The notes below the pieces were generated by a model, which was not told the DNA's origin, searched no databases, and saw nothing but the letters and a program-made list of their open reading frames with translations. 56,138 bases of DNA, taken from Rhabdothermincola_A sp041688815 (GTDB taxonomy: Bacteria; Actinomycetota; Acidimicrobiia; Acidimicrobiales; Acidimicrobilacustridaceae). Shown here one piece after another: positions 7,793 through 17,282 of the stretch (within the stretch, counting starts at the first letter, position 1; every line of letters starts with the position of its first letter). The stretch covers positions 1-56,138 of the forward strand of contig JBDNHK010000082.1 of the NCBI GenBank assembly GCA_041688815.1. Reading direction: 5' to 3'. Both the position numbers and the translations under genes were made by a program.

Positions 7793-8620
7793 GTGGCTCT
7801 TCCCCGCCGCACCGGCCGACGACGATTCACGTTGGTGTTGCTGGTTCTCACCTCGGTGACGCTGCTCACCCTCGACTACCGGGGCTTCCCGCCCATCGAC
7901 CGCGCCCGATCCACGGTGCTCACGGTGCTGGCGCCGGTGGGCGACTTCAGCTCCCGAGTGTTCGAGCCGGTGGGCCAGGCCTGGGACGGGGCGTTCAACA
8001 CCGACGCCATCCAGGCCGAGAACCAGAGCCTCCGGACCCGGGTCGACGAGCTCGAGGGGCAGCTCACCAGCGGCGCCGTGGCCAAGGAGTCGTTGCAGCA
8101 ACTCCTCGAACAGGTCGGCATCCCTTTCGTGGGCGACATACCCACCGCCCCCGCCAAGGTGGTGTCCGGGGCGGTGTCCAACTTCGACACCACCCTCGAG
8201 CTCGACAAGGGCCGCGGGGCGGGCATCGTCAAGGGGATGCCGGTGGTCACCGGCCGGGGTCTGATCGGCCGGGTCGTCCAGGTGAGCGACAACCGTTCAC
8301 GGGTGCAACTGCTCACCGACGGCGACCTCCAGGTCGGCTTCAGCGTGGTGGGCACCCCCATCATCGGCACGGCCAGAGGCGCCGGGCGCGCCGGGCAGTT
8401 GACCGGCACCGTCGACCTCGCTCGTGACGTGGCGCCCGGGCAGATCCTCGTGACCAGCGGTCTGGCCGGTAGCCCGTACCCGGCCGGCATCCCCGTCGGC
8501 ACCATCGCTGCCGTCACCGTCGACGAGGGGGCACAGGAGAAGCGGCTCGACATCACCATGCTCGCCGACGTCTACGACCTCACCTTCGCCAGCGTCGTGC
8601 TGTACCAGCCGCCGTCGTGA
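7793..8620 (+). CDS. mreC: rod shape-determining protein MreC
   Basis: 275 residues. Bitopic elongasome protein: a cytoplasmic basic N-terminus (RRTGRRRF), one transmembrane segment (about 13-27), a coiled-coil stretch (QAENQSLRTRVDELEGQL) and a beta-rich periplasm-side domain with the GLIGRVVQVSDNRSRVQLLTD motif typical of MreC. It links MreB filaments to PBP2. GTG start 13 nt after mreB; its stop overlaps mreD. Confidence 0.95.
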   Translation: MALPRRTGRRRFTLVLLVLTSVTLLTLDYRGFPPIDRARSTVLTVLAPVGDFSSRVFEPVGQAWDGAFNTDAIQAENQSLRTRVDELEGQLTSGAVAKESLQQLLEQVGIPFVGDIPTAPAKVVSGAVSNFDTTLELDKGRGAGIVKGMPVVTGRGLIGRVVQVSDNRSRVQLLTDGDLQVGFSVVGTPIIGTARGAGRAGQLTGTVDLARDVAPGQILVTSGLAGSPYPAGIPVGTIAAVTVDEGAQEKRLDITMLADVYDLTFASVVLYQPPS

Positions 8621-9123
8621 ACGCTCCGCTGCGCTACCTGCTGCTGATCGGCACCGCCGTGGTGCTCCAGCGCGGGCTCGTCTCGCATCTCCGCGTGGCC
8701 GACGCCGTACCCGACCTGCTGCTGCTCCTCGCGGTGGCGGCCGGGGTGGCGGGGGGGTCCGAGCGTGGGGCCATCGTCGGGTTCTTCTCGGGCCTGGCTC
8801 TCGATCTCATGTTGCCCACCCCCATGGGCCTGGCCGCGCTGTCGTTCCTCGCCGCCGGGGCTCTGGCCGGACGCCTCCGGGCCAGCGATGTGCGAGCGGC
8901 GCGCTGGCGGGTCATGGCCATCTGCGCCGGCAGCTGTGCCTTCGGGGTGATCGTCTTCGCCGTGCTCGGCGCCCTGCTCGGCCTGTCCGGCCTCCTCGAC
9001 CCGCGGCTCGTCGCCATCGTCGTGGTCGTCGCCGCCACCGCCGCCGTGCTCGGCCCGCTGGCGGTGCGGGTCTGTCACTGGGCCGACGGCGACATCGATC
9101 GCGTCCGTCGCGCGCTCCGCTGA
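8617..9123 (+). CDS. mreD: rod shape-determining protein MreD
   Basis: 168 residues, almost entirely hydrophobic, with five or six predicted transmembrane helices. The family is poorly conserved; identification rests on size, membrane topology, the GLALDLMLPTPMGLAALSFLAAG segment shape and the position between mreC and the PBP2 gene. GTG start inside a GTGA overlap with mreC. Confidence 0.9.
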   Translation: MNAPLRYLLLIGTAVVLQRGLVSHLRVADAVPDLLLLLAVAAGVAGGSERGAIVGFFSGLALDLMLPTPMGLAALSFLAAGALAGRLRASDVRAARWRVMAICAGSCAFGVIVFAVLGALLGLSGLLDPRLVAIVVVVAATAAVLGPLAVRVCHWADGDIDRVRRALR

Positions 9124-9207
9124 CCGCCCCCGTCTGCGAACCTTGCCCATCTCCGTGCCCTCATCCCCTTACCTCGTCCCGGCCGCCCGGACCGGCCCAC
9201 GCCCCTG

Positions 9208-11199
9208 ATGGACACCGCCTCGCCCCGTCTGCGCATGAGCGTCCTCGGCTTCGTGGTCCTCGGCTGCTTCGTCGCGCTCTTCGCCCGGCTCTGGTACCTC
9301 CAGGTGATGGCCTCGGACTCCCTCACCATCGAGGCGGCGGCCAACCGTTCCCGGGAGGTGTCGGTCGAAGCCCCCCGTGGGCGGATCCTCGACGTCAAAG
9401 GGCGCGTCGTCGTCGACAACCGAACCTCTCTCGTGGTCACCGTCAACCGTCGTGATCTCGCCGAGCTCACCAAGCAGGGTGGGCGCGACGAGTTCGTGGC
9501 CCGCATGGCCGACACCCTGACCCGGTTCGGCGTCCCCATGAAGGTGGCGTCGGTCGAACGTCGCCTCCAGGACCAGCAGTACGACCAGATCCAGCCGGTG
9601 CCGGTGGCCGTCGACGTGCCCGAGGAAATGATGGTCTTCCTCTCGGAGCACGCCGAGGACTACCCGGCGGTCGAGGTGCGACGCGAATCGGTCCGTACGT
9701 ACCCCTACGGCGCCACCGGAGGGAACATCGTCGGCTACGTGGGCCGCATCTCGGCCGAGTCGCTGAAGTCGGCCGAGCCCGGCGTCGACGTCGAGACGGG
9801 GGTCACCAAGACCTACCAGCCCAACTCGAACATCGGCCTGGCCGGGGTGGAGAGAACCTACGAGGACGACCTGCGCGGCACGCCCGGCGTCGAGGTCGTC
9901 GAGATCGACGCCAACAACCGTTCCGTACGCACGGTCAGCCGACAGGCGCCACGACCCGGGAGCGATATCCAACTCAACGTCGACATCGACGTGCAGTCGC
10001 GGGCCGAGACCGTACTCGGCGAGAAACTCGGCGCTCTGCGCGGCACCTCCCAGCGCGACGGTGTACGCCGTGGGGCGCCAGCCGGTTCGGTGGTGGTGCT
10101 GAACCCCAACGACGGAGGCGTGGTCGCCCTGGCCACCTACCCGTCGTACGACCCGTCGGAGTTCGTCAACGGCATCAGCCAGGAGCGCTACACCCAGCTG
10201 TCCGACATCGGCGGGGTGAGTGCCCTGGTCGACCGGGCGATCTCGGGCCAGTACTCGCCCGGCTCCACCTTCAAGCTGGTCACCGCCGACGCCGCGCTCT
10301 CCAACGGCATCACCACCGCCAACTCCTATTACAACGACACCGGTGTGTTCGAGGTCGGCGGACAGCAGTTCCAGAACGCCGGGCGGGTGCGTAACGGGTC
10401 CATCAACCTGTCCACGTCGCTCACCATCTCGTCCGACACCTTCTACTACTCACTCGGCGCCCGCATGGACGGCACCACGATGCTGCAGGACACCGCCACG
10501 AAGTTCGGCTTCGACGCCATCACCGGCATCGACCTGCCCGGGGAGTCGAGCGGCTACGTGCTCACCCCGGCCGACAAGAAGGCCCTGAACGAGAAGAACC
10601 CCGATGCCTACCCCTACGGTGAGTGGTTCACCGGCGACAACGTGCAGCTCGCCATCGGCCAGAACACCGTGGTGGTCACGCCGCTGCAGCTGGCCAGCGC
10701 CTACGCCACGTTGGCCAACGGCGGCACGGTCTACCAGCCCCGGGTCATGTGGCGGATCCTCCGGTCGAAGGGTGACCCCAACGACCCTGCCGCGGTGCTT
10801 CGGGAGAACGCCCCTGTCGTGAAGGGAACGGTCGATCTGCCTCCGGCCGTGCGCGACCCCATCGTGCAGGGGCTCAGCGGCGTCACGTCGGGCAAGGGGA
10901 CCGCCGCCGCCGCGTTCACCGGCTTCGATCAGAGGGCGTTCGCGATCGTGGGCAAGACCGGCACCGCCCAGGTCACCTTCGTGCGTCCCGACGGTTCGGT
11001 GGGCTACAAGGCCGACACCTCGCTGTTCGCTTCCTACGGGCCGGGCGATGCCCCGCAGTACTCCGTCACCGCGGTGATGGAGGAGTCCGGCTTCGGTGCC
11101 GAGGCGTCCGGAGTGGTCGTGCGCCAGGTGTACGAGTTGCTGGCCGGCCAGCAACTCACGGACCGCCGGGCCCCCGTGGCCGGCGCAGCGAGGGACTGA
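9208..11199 (+). CDS. mrdA: penicillin-binding protein 2 (elongation transpeptidase)
   Basis: 663 residues. One N-terminal transmembrane helix (about 11-30), a pedestal/dimerisation domain, then the transpeptidase domain. Active-site motifs: STFK (S353-K356), SSD (408-410) and KTG (583-585). It crosslinks new side-wall peptidoglycan made by the partner glycosyltransferase RodA, encoded next. The 84 bp gap before it shows no clear ribosome site. ATG 9208 gives a normal short cytoplasmic tail before the membrane helix. Confidence 0.95.
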   Translation: MDTASPRLRMSVLGFVVLGCFVALFARLWYLQVMASDSLTIEAAANRSREVSVEAPRGRILDVKGRVVVDNRTSLVVTVNRRDLAELTKQGGRDEFVARMADTLTRFGVPMKVASVERRLQDQQYDQIQPVPVAVDVPEEMMVFLSEHAEDYPAVEVRRESVRTYPYGATGGNIVGYVGRISAESLKSAEPGVDVETGVTKTYQPNSNIGLAGVERTYEDDLRGTPGVEVVEIDANNRSVRTVSRQAPRPGSDIQLNVDIDVQSRAETVLGEKLGALRGTSQRDGVRRGAPAGSVVVLNPNDGGVVALATYPSYDPSEFVNGISQERYTQLSDIGGVSALVDRAISGQYSPGSTFKLVTADAALSNGITTANSYYNDTGVFEVGGQQFQNAGRVRNGSINLSTSLTISSDTFYYSLGARMDGTTMLQDTATKFGFDAITGIDLPGESSGYVLTPADKKALNEKNPDAYPYGEWFTGDNVQLAIGQNTVVVTPLQLASAYATLANGGTVYQPRVMWRILRSKGDPNDPAAVLRENAPVVKGTVDLPPAVRDPIVQGLSGVTSGKGTAAAAFTGFDQRAFAIVGKTGTAQVTFVRPDGSVGYKADTSLFASYGPGDAPQYSVTAVMEESGFGAEASGVVVRQVYELLAGQQLTDRRAPVAGAARD

Positions 11200-11201
11200 A
11201 C

Positions 11202-12344
11202 ATGCTCCCATCCTCGGTCTCCCGCCAAGCCTCCAACCGCAGTCGACGCGATCCCACGGCGCCGTTCAAGCACCTCGATCCGGTCATCGTGGCCTGCGCC
11301 GTGGTGCTCGGGGTGATCGGTGTCGTCGCCGTGTGGAGCGCCACCCGCGGCCCCGGGCCCGACTACTCCAACACCTTCCTGTTGCGTCAGGGAGCGTTCG
11401 TGGTCGTCGGGGTCGTGGCCATGGCCGTGTTCACCGTCGTCGACTACCACAAACTGCACGACTGGGCTTGGGTCTTCTACGCCTTCACCACCCTGTTGCT
11501 GGTGGCGGTCATCTCGCCCCTCGGTACCCGCTCCAGGGGGGCCCAGGCCTGGTTCACCATCGGCCCCTTCCAGCTCCAGCCCACCGAGTTCGCCAAGCTC
11601 TCGCTCATCGGGGTGCTGGCCTTCCTGCTCTCGGAGTTCAAGGGCGACATCGGCGTGCGGCGCCTGCTCGCCCTGCTCGCCGTCACCGGCTTCCCCATGG
11701 CGCTGATCATGCTGCAACCCGACCTCGGCCAGGTCCTCACTCTCACCGCGATCACCCTCGCCGTCCTCCTCGTCGGTGGCCTCCCCGCCCGCTACATCGT
11801 GGTGCTCACGCTCGTCGGCGTCGTCGGCGTGATCGGCGCGCTCAACTCCCCGGTGCTGGCCGAGTACCAACGCGACCGGCTCACGGTGTTCGTCAACCCC
11901 GACGCCAGCAACCCCGCCCGCTACAACATCGAGCAGAGCCAGCAGGCCATCGCCAGCGGTGAAGTCACCGGCCAGGGCCTTTTCGAGGGCCCGCAGACCC
12001 GTCTCGGCTACGTGCCCGAACAGGAGACCGACTTCATCTTCACCGCGGTGGCCGAACAGTTCGGCTTCGTCGGCGCCGCCACCGTGCTCGCTCTCTACGG
12101 CATCCTCTGCTACCGGATCTGGCGCACCGCCCAGATCGCCCGTGACCTCTTCGGCACCCTCGTGTGCATCGGCGTGCTGGCCATGTTCGTGTTCTCGATC
12201 TTCCAGAACGTGGGCATGGCCATGGGCATCATGCCCGTCACCGGCATTCCCCTTCTCCTGTTGTCGTCGGGGGGATCGAGCACGATTGTGGCCTTCTGCG
12301 CCCTCGGGCTGGTGCTCAACGTGCACATGCGCCGCTTCCGCTGA
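11202..12344 (+). CDS. rodA: peptidoglycan glycosyltransferase RodA (SEDS family)
   Basis: 380 residues with about ten transmembrane segments. SEDS proteins polymerise lipid II into glycan strands; RodA works with PBP2, encoded 2 nt upstream. Family features include the GAQAWFTIGPFQLQPTEFAK loop, QPDLGQ and the C-terminal MPVTGIPLLLLSSGGSS motif. The stop codon lies inside a 15 bp tandem duplication and is followed by a large hairpin, so the mre-mrd operon probably ends here. Confidence 0.96.
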   Translation: MLPSSVSRQASNRSRRDPTAPFKHLDPVIVACAVVLGVIGVVAVWSATRGPGPDYSNTFLLRQGAFVVVGVVAMAVFTVVDYHKLHDWAWVFYAFTTLLLVAVISPLGTRSRGAQAWFTIGPFQLQPTEFAKLSLIGVLAFLLSEFKGDIGVRRLLALLAVTGFPMALIMLQPDLGQVLTLTAITLAVLLVGGLPARYIVVLTLVGVVGVIGALNSPVLAEYQRDRLTVFVNPDASNPARYNIEQSQQAIASGEVTGQGLFEGPQTRLGYVPEQETDFIFTAVAEQFGFVGAATVLALYGILCYRIWRTAQIARDLFGTLVCIGVLAMFVFSIFQNVGMAMGIMPVTGIPLLLLSSGGSSTIVAFCALGLVLNVHMRRFR

Positions 12345-12370
12345 CCCCCCAACCGCTGACCCCCCAACCG
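12341..12370 (+). repeat. 15 bp tandem duplication across the rodA stop
   Basis: CTGACCCCCCAACCG occurs twice in a row, at 12341-12355 and 12356-12370. The first copy contains the rodA TGA. It adjoins the hairpin at 12370-12419. It probably arose by slippage or local duplication; no function is evident. Confidence 0.9.
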
Positions 12371-12419
12371 AACTGTTGAGCCCACCGATCGCTCCGGCGA
12401 TCGCTGGGCTCAACAGTTC
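12370..12419 (+). terminator. long hairpin after rodA (terminator-like, no T-run)
   Basis: A 50 nt inverted repeat. The outer 15 bp arms GAACTGTTGAGCCCA and TGGGCTCAACAGTTC are perfectly complementary. After a single C-C mismatch come inner arms CGATCGC and GCGATCG around a TCCG loop, 22 bp in all. No T-tract follows, so termination would not be classic intrinsic. It lies between rodA and rarA and may act as a terminator, a processing signal or a dispersed repeat. Confidence 0.6.
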
Positions 12420-12485
12420 GTCCCGAGAGGGGCGGGCGGAAGCGGGCGAGGGCGGGCGGGGTGGGAGCATGCAAGGCTCGCCGGT

Positions 12486-13841
12486 GTGCCTGACGACCTG
12501 TTCGCCGCCGCCGCCGAGGACCGGCTGACCCGCCAGGCGCCGCTCGCCGCTCGACTGCGCCCCACCACCCTCGACGACGTGGTCGGCCAGGAGCACCTGC
12601 TCGGTCCGGGGCGGCCACTGCGGGTGCTCATCGTGGCCGACCGCCTGAGCTCGGTGATCCTCTGGGGCCCACCGGGCACCGGCAAGACGACGATCGCCCA
12701 ACTCATCGCCCGCACCACCGCCAAGGCCTTCGAGCAGTTGTCGGCCGTCACCGCCACCGTGAAGGACGTGCGGGAGGTGGCGGGGCGGGCCGGTGACCGG
12801 CTCGGGCAGCGGGGTCAGGGCACCATCTTGTTCCTCGACGAGGTACACCGCTTCAACAAGGCCCAGCAGGACGCGCTGCTGCCATCGGTCGAGTCGGGCT
12901 TGCTGGTTCTCATCGGGGCCACCACCGAGAACCCCTTCTTCGAGGTCAACCCGCCGTTGCTCAGTCGCTCGACGCTCTTCCACCTCGAGCCACTCGGCTT
13001 GGCGGCGGTCGAGTCACTCGTCCGACGGGGTCTCGAGGTCGAGGGAGCCGCCATCGACGACGCCGCCCTCACCCTCCTCGTCGACCGGGCCGCCGGGGAC
13101 GGGCGCCATGCCCTGACCAGCCTCGAGGTGGCGGTGGCCCTCGCCCAGGAGCATCCCGGCGCCCGTCGTGACGCCAAAGGTCGGATCGTCGACGAGGCGG
13201 TCAGGGTCTCGGTGAGCGACGTGGAGGCAGCCCTCGGCACGAAGGCGTTGCGCTACGGCCGCGACGATCACTACGACGTCATCTCGGCGTTCATCAAGAG
13301 CATTCGAGGCTCCGATCCCGACGCCGGGCTCTATTGGCTGGCCCGGATGCTCGAAGCGGGGGAGGACGCTCGGTTCATCGCCCGACGACTGGTGATCCTG
13401 GCCAGTGAGGACATCGGGATGGCCGACTCGCACAGCCTGGTGGTGGCCGATGCCGCCGCCCGTGCCGTGGAGTTCGTGGGCCTTCCCGAAGCCCAGCTGA
13501 ACCTCGCCCACGCCGTGGTCCACCTGGCCACCGCCCCGAAGTCGAACCGGGTCACCGTGGCGCTCGAGCGGGCCCGGACCGATGTACGCGAACGCGCCGG
13601 GGGAGAAGTGCCGTTGCCCCTGCGGGACGCCCACTACAAGGGCGCGAAGAGCCTGGGCCACGGCCAGGGCTACGACTACCCTCATGAGGCGCCCGAGGGT
13701 TGGGTGGACCAGCAGTACCGTCCGGCCGAGCTGGCGGGGCGGGTGTACTACGAGCCGTCGGACCACGGAGCCGAGGAACGGGTGCGTCAGCGCATGAATG
13801 AACATCGATCGTCGGATGGGCCTTCGGGGGCTCCCGCATGA
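12486..13841 (+). CDS. rarA: replication-associated recombination protein A (AAA+ ATPase)
   Basis: 451 residues. RarA/MgsA family, clamp-loader-like ATPase that acts at stalled forks. Walker A GPPGTGKT (61-68), Walker B ILFLDEVHRF (114-122), the sensor region IGATTENPFFEVN and the C-terminal MgsA domain (KGAKSLGHGQGYDYPHE) are present. GTG start with AAGG about 8 nt upstream. ATGA overlap with the next gene. Confidence 0.93.
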   Translation: MPDDLFAAAAEDRLTRQAPLAARLRPTTLDDVVGQEHLLGPGRPLRVLIVADRLSSVILWGPPGTGKTTIAQLIARTTAKAFEQLSAVTATVKDVREVAGRAGDRLGQRGQGTILFLDEVHRFNKAQQDALLPSVESGLLVLIGATTENPFFEVNPPLLSRSTLFHLEPLGLAAVESLVRRGLEVEGAAIDDAALTLLVDRAAGDGRHALTSLEVAVALAQEHPGARRDAKGRIVDEAVRVSVSDVEAALGTKALRYGRDDHYDVISAFIKSIRGSDPDAGLYWLARMLEAGEDARFIARRLVILASEDIGMADSHSLVVADAAARAVEFVGLPEAQLNLAHAVVHLATAPKSNRVTVALERARTDVRERAGGEVPLPLRDAHYKGAKSLGHGQGYDYPHEAPEGWVDQQYRPAELAGRVYYEPSDHGAEERVRQRMNEHRSSDGPSGAPA

Positions 13842-14251
13842 CCCCCGTGGCCGTGGTGCTGATCGTGGTGGCCATCGTGGGTCTGGTGGTCGTGGCCATG
13901 GCCGTCCAGTCGCTCATCCTCACCCTCCGTTCCCTTCGCGAGACCGTCGAAGACCTCCGCCGTGAGACGCTCCCGGCCATTGCCGAGTTGCGGGCCACGG
14001 TCGATGCGGCCAACGGGGAGCTGGCGCGCGTCGATCACCTCCTCGACACCGCCGAGGAGGTCTCGGCCCGCGTCGACGCCACGTCGAAGCTGACGTGGAT
14101 GGTGCTGCGCAACCCGCTGGTGAAGCTGGCCTCGGTGTCGGTGGCCACCGACCGGGTGGCTCGCCGCCTCGGACGACAGCCAACAGCGTCGCCACCGGCG
14201 CTCGAGAAGGTATCGCCCCCCTCCGGCCGTCGGGCCCGCAAGGCCAGCTGA
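13838..14251 (+). CDS. DUF948-like small membrane protein
   Basis: 137 residues. An N-terminal transmembrane helix (about 5-27) is followed by a heptad-patterned helix (LRSLRETVEDLRRETLPAI, then AELRATVDAANGELARVDHLL) and a basic C-terminus. This layout matches DUF948 proteins, which often lie next to a second small protein and alaS in actinobacteria, as here. Role unknown; probably a membrane-anchored coiled coil. The stop overlaps the next start (TGATG). Confidence 0.75.
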   Translation: MTPVAVVLIVVAIVGLVVVAMAVQSLILTLRSLRETVEDLRRETLPAIAELRATVDAANGELARVDHLLDTAEEVSARVDATSKLTWMVLRNPLVKLASVSVATDRVARRLGRQPTASPPALEKVSPPSGRRARKAS

Positions 14252-14556
14252 TGTTCAAGCGCCTCACCTGGTTCACCGTCGGCGCCGCCGTCGGTGCGGG
14301 CGGCACCGTGGTCGGGTACCTACGCGTCCGTGACGCGGCGCGCCGCCACATTCCGCCGACCGTGGCCGACGGTGCGGCACGAGCCGCCGACGCTGCCGTG
14401 GCCGAAGCCCGCGTGCGGGTCGAGCAGGCCCGGGTCGTGGCCGCCGATGCCCGTGTGCGGTTGGACGAGTGGCGGGTCGTGGCCGAGGACGGTCGCCTCG
14501 TTCGCGGCCAGGTCGAGGAACACCTGCGGGCCGAACTCCACCGCTCCGGCTTGTAG
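14251..14556 (+). CDS. hypothetical small membrane-associated protein
   Basis: 101 residues from ATG 14251. MFKRLTWFTVGAAVGAGGTV starts a short glycine-rich hydrophobic segment, followed by a charged helical region rich in Ala, Val and Arg (VAEARVRVEQARVVAADARV). It overlaps the DUF948 gene by 1 nt and precedes alaS by 143 bp. I do not recognise a named family. The gene order DUF948-small protein-alaS is common in actinobacteria and supports it being a real gene. Confidence 0.7.
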   Translation: MFKRLTWFTVGAAVGAGGTVVGYLRVRDAARRHIPPTVADGAARAADAAVAEARVRVEQARVVAADARVRLDEWRVVAEDGRLVRGQVEEHLRAELHRSGL

Positions 14557-14684
14557 CGGCGGCTGGTCATCGCCGCGAACGCGGTCACCTGACCTCCCCA
14601 GAGCGCGGGCGTCGTTGCTCCGGGCTCGCTCCGGACGATCGCCAAGGGGCGTCATCCCCCGACGGTGGCGTCACAGGCACCGCG

Positions 14685-14690
14685 TAGGCT
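14685..14690 (+). promoter_or_regulatory. candidate -10 box for alaS (leaderless)
   Basis: TAGGCT ends 10 nt before ATG 14700. The 143 bp gap upstream holds no T-box sequence and no ribosome site, so alaS is probably transcribed from here with almost no leader. Confidence 0.38.
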
Positions 14691-14699
14691 GGCCGAACC

Positions 14700-17276
14700 A
14701 TGACCACCATGACCGCCAACGAGCTGCGGCGGGCCTTCCTGGGCTTCTTCGCCGAGCGTGGCCACACCGTCGTCGCGTCGGCCAGCCTCATCCCGCACGA
14801 TCCCGACCTCATGTTCACCGTGGCGGGCATGGTGCCCTTCAAGCCGTACTTCCTCGGCGAGGAGCACCCTCCGTTCTCCCGGGCCACCACGGTGCAGAAG
14901 TGCGTTCGGGCCGGTGGCAAGGACTCCGACCTCGAGGAGGTGGGTCGCGACACTCGCCACCTCAGCTTCTTCGAGATGCTCGGCAACTTCAGCTTCGGCG
15001 ACTACTTCAAGGCCGAGGCCATCCCAATGGCGTGGAAGATGGTCACCGAGCTCTTCGGGCTCGATCCTGACCGGCTCTGGGTGACCGTGCACCTCACCGA
15101 CGACATCGCGGCCGAGATCTGGCGTGACGCGGTCGGTGTCCACCCCGATCGCATCCAACGCCTCGACGCCGACAACTGGTGGGGCCCGCCTGGGGGCCCA
15201 CCCGGTCCGTGCGGACCGTGCTCGGAGATCTACGTCGACAAGGGCCCGGCCTACGGCCCCGATGGCGGCCCGGCGGTCGGCGGTGACGAGCGCTTCCTCG
15301 AGATCTGGAACCTCGTGTTCATGCAGTTCGCGCGCGACCTCGACGGGGTCGACACCGAACTGCCCCGCAAGAACATCGATACCGGAGCCGGGCTCGAGCG
15401 CATCCTGGCGGTGCTGCAGGGAGTCGATTCCGTCTTCGACACCGACGTGCTCGCCCCGTTGGTCGAGTCGGCTCAGCAGGTCACCGGACACCGCCTCGGC
15501 GCCGGTGAGCGATCCGACATCTCGCTGCGGATCATCGCCGAGCACGCCCGCACGATGAGCTTCCTCGTGAGCGACGGGGTGTTTCCTTCCAACGAGGGTC
15601 GGGGTTACGTGCTGCGCCGGATCATCCGCCGGGCCGTGCGCGAGGCCTACCTGCTCGGCGTCGCCGACCTCGTCACCCCGCCGCTCGTCGACACCACGGT
15701 CGAGGTGATGGGCGAGGCCTACCCCGATCTGGTGGCCCAGCACGATTTCGTGCGCAATGTGGTGGCTCGCGAGGAGGAGCGGTTCCGGTCCACGCTGCGT
15801 TCGGGCACCAACCTGCTCGACACCGAGCTCGACAAGCTCGGCCCCGGCGCACCGGTGGGTGGCTCGGTGGCCTTCCTGCTGCACGACACCCACGGCTTCC
15901 CGCTCGAGCTCACCCGGGAGATCGCCCTCGAACGCGGCCACGACGTCGACCAGGACGGCTTCGACACCGAGATGGCCGAGCAGCGCCGAATGGCCAAGGA
16001 CGCCCGCAAGGGTGGCTCGGACGGCAGCACCCAGCACTGGGCCGAGCTGCTCGAGACCGCCGGGCCCACCGACTTCGTGGGCCGCGACCACGACGAGATC
16101 GAGGCCATCGCGCTCGCCGTCACCGACGACGCCCTGGTGCTCGATCGCACCACCTTCTACGCCGAGTCCGGCGGGCAGGTCGGCGACACCGGCTGGATCA
16201 GCTCACCCACCGGTCGGGTCGAGGTGCTCGACACCGTCTACGGCGCGCCCGGTCTGGTGGTGCACCGCATCGGGGCCGTCGAGGGGGAGCTGGCGGTGGG
16301 GCACACGGTCACCGCGGCGATCGACGTCGATCGCCGCAACGCCATCCGGCGCAACCACACCGCCACCCACCTGCTCCACTGGGCGCTGAGCGAGGTGCTG
16401 GGCGATCACGTCAAGCAGCAGGGTTCCCAGGTCGGCCCCGACCGGTTGCGGTTCGACTTCAGTCACTACGAGCCCGTGAGCGACGACGAGATCGCCCGCA
16501 TCGAGGACCTCGTGGCCGCCGAGGTGTTGGCCAATCCTTCGGCCCGGCACTACGAGACGACCAAGGAGTACGCCGAGCAGATCGGTGCCGTCGCTTTCTT
16601 CGGCGACAAGTACGGCGACATCGTGCGGGTCCTCGAGGCCGGCCCCCGGTCCACCGAGCTGTGCGGCGGCACGCACGTGCGGGCGCTCGGCGACATCGGC
16701 CCGGTCAAGATCATCAGCGAGTCGTCGATCGGTTCCAATCTCCGCCGCATCGAGGCCGTCTCGGGCACCGGTCCGCTGCACCTGCTCCGCTCTGACGAGG
16801 CGCGCATCGCCGCCGCGTCCTCGTTGCTCGGGGTGGGCGCCGACGAGCTGGTCGACGCCGTGGAGCGACGCGTGGCCGAGGTTCGAGACCTCCGGGTTCG
16901 CATCCGTGATCTCGAACGCCAGGCGGCCTCGGGTCCGGCCGGCGAGCTCGCCGCGCTCGCCGTCGACGGCGTCGTCGTCGCCCGGGTCGACGGGCTCGAC
17001 CGCGACAGCGTTCGCGACCTGGCCCTGGCCGTCCGCGACGTACCCGACGTGCGGGCCGTGGTCCTCGGCAGCGCCCCTGACGGTGGCGGCGTGGTCCTGG
17101 TGGCGGCCGTGCGCCCCGAGTCCGGTCTGCACGCCTCCGAACTCATCGCCGAAGGGGCGAAGGCGGTCAAGGGCGGCACCGGCAAGAACGCCGAGCTGGC
17201 CGTGGCCGGAGGCAAGGACCCCTCGGCCCTCGACGAGGCCCTGGCCCTGGCCCGCGTCGCGGCCGGGCTCTCCTGA
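14700..17276 (+). CDS. alaS: alanyl-tRNA synthetase
   Basis: 858 residues, a normal length. Class II catalytic core, starting with the typical F--RGHTVVASASLIP and FTVAGMVPFKPYFLG segments, charges tRNA-Ala. The editing domain has HTATHLLH (H553, H557) and CGGTH (C655, H659), the zinc ligands that hydrolyse mischarged Ser/Gly-tRNA. The C-terminal GTGKNAELAVAGGK segment is the end of the C-Ala domain. A second in-frame ATG sits at 14709; 14700 fits the leaderless promoter just as well. Confidence 0.97.
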   Translation: MTTMTANELRRAFLGFFAERGHTVVASASLIPHDPDLMFTVAGMVPFKPYFLGEEHPPFSRATTVQKCVRAGGKDSDLEEVGRDTRHLSFFEMLGNFSFGDYFKAEAIPMAWKMVTELFGLDPDRLWVTVHLTDDIAAEIWRDAVGVHPDRIQRLDADNWWGPPGGPPGPCGPCSEIYVDKGPAYGPDGGPAVGGDERFLEIWNLVFMQFARDLDGVDTELPRKNIDTGAGLERILAVLQGVDSVFDTDVLAPLVESAQQVTGHRLGAGERSDISLRIIAEHARTMSFLVSDGVFPSNEGRGYVLRRIIRRAVREAYLLGVADLVTPPLVDTTVEVMGEAYPDLVAQHDFVRNVVAREEERFRSTLRSGTNLLDTELDKLGPGAPVGGSVAFLLHDTHGFPLELTREIALERGHDVDQDGFDTEMAEQRRMAKDARKGGSDGSTQHWAELLETAGPTDFVGRDHDEIEAIALAVTDDALVLDRTTFYAESGGQVGDTGWISSPTGRVEVLDTVYGAPGLVVHRIGAVEGELAVGHTVTAAIDVDRRNAIRRNHTATHLLHWALSEVLGDHVKQQGSQVGPDRLRFDFSHYEPVSDDEIARIEDLVAAEVLANPSARHYETTKEYAEQIGAVAFFGDKYGDIVRVLEAGPRSTELCGGTHVRALGDIGPVKIISESSIGSNLRRIEAVSGTGPLHLLRSDEARIAAASSLLGVGADELVDAVERRVAEVRDLRVRIRDLERQAASGPAGELAALAVDGVVVARVDGLDRDSVRDLALAVRDVPDVRAVVLGSAPDGGGVVLVAAVRPESGLHASELIAEGAKAVKGGTGKNAELAVAGGKDPSALDEALALARVAAGLS

Positions 17277-17282
17277 GGTCAG

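Noticed and set aside
11034..12983. 649-codon minus-strand frame across rodA and rarA
   Set aside because: Shadow of two clear genes; the product is His/Glu/Gly-rich with no domain.
14557..14699. T-box leader upstream of alaS
   Set aside because: No AGGGUGGNACCGCG-like sequence and no terminator; a leaderless -10 box explains the region better.
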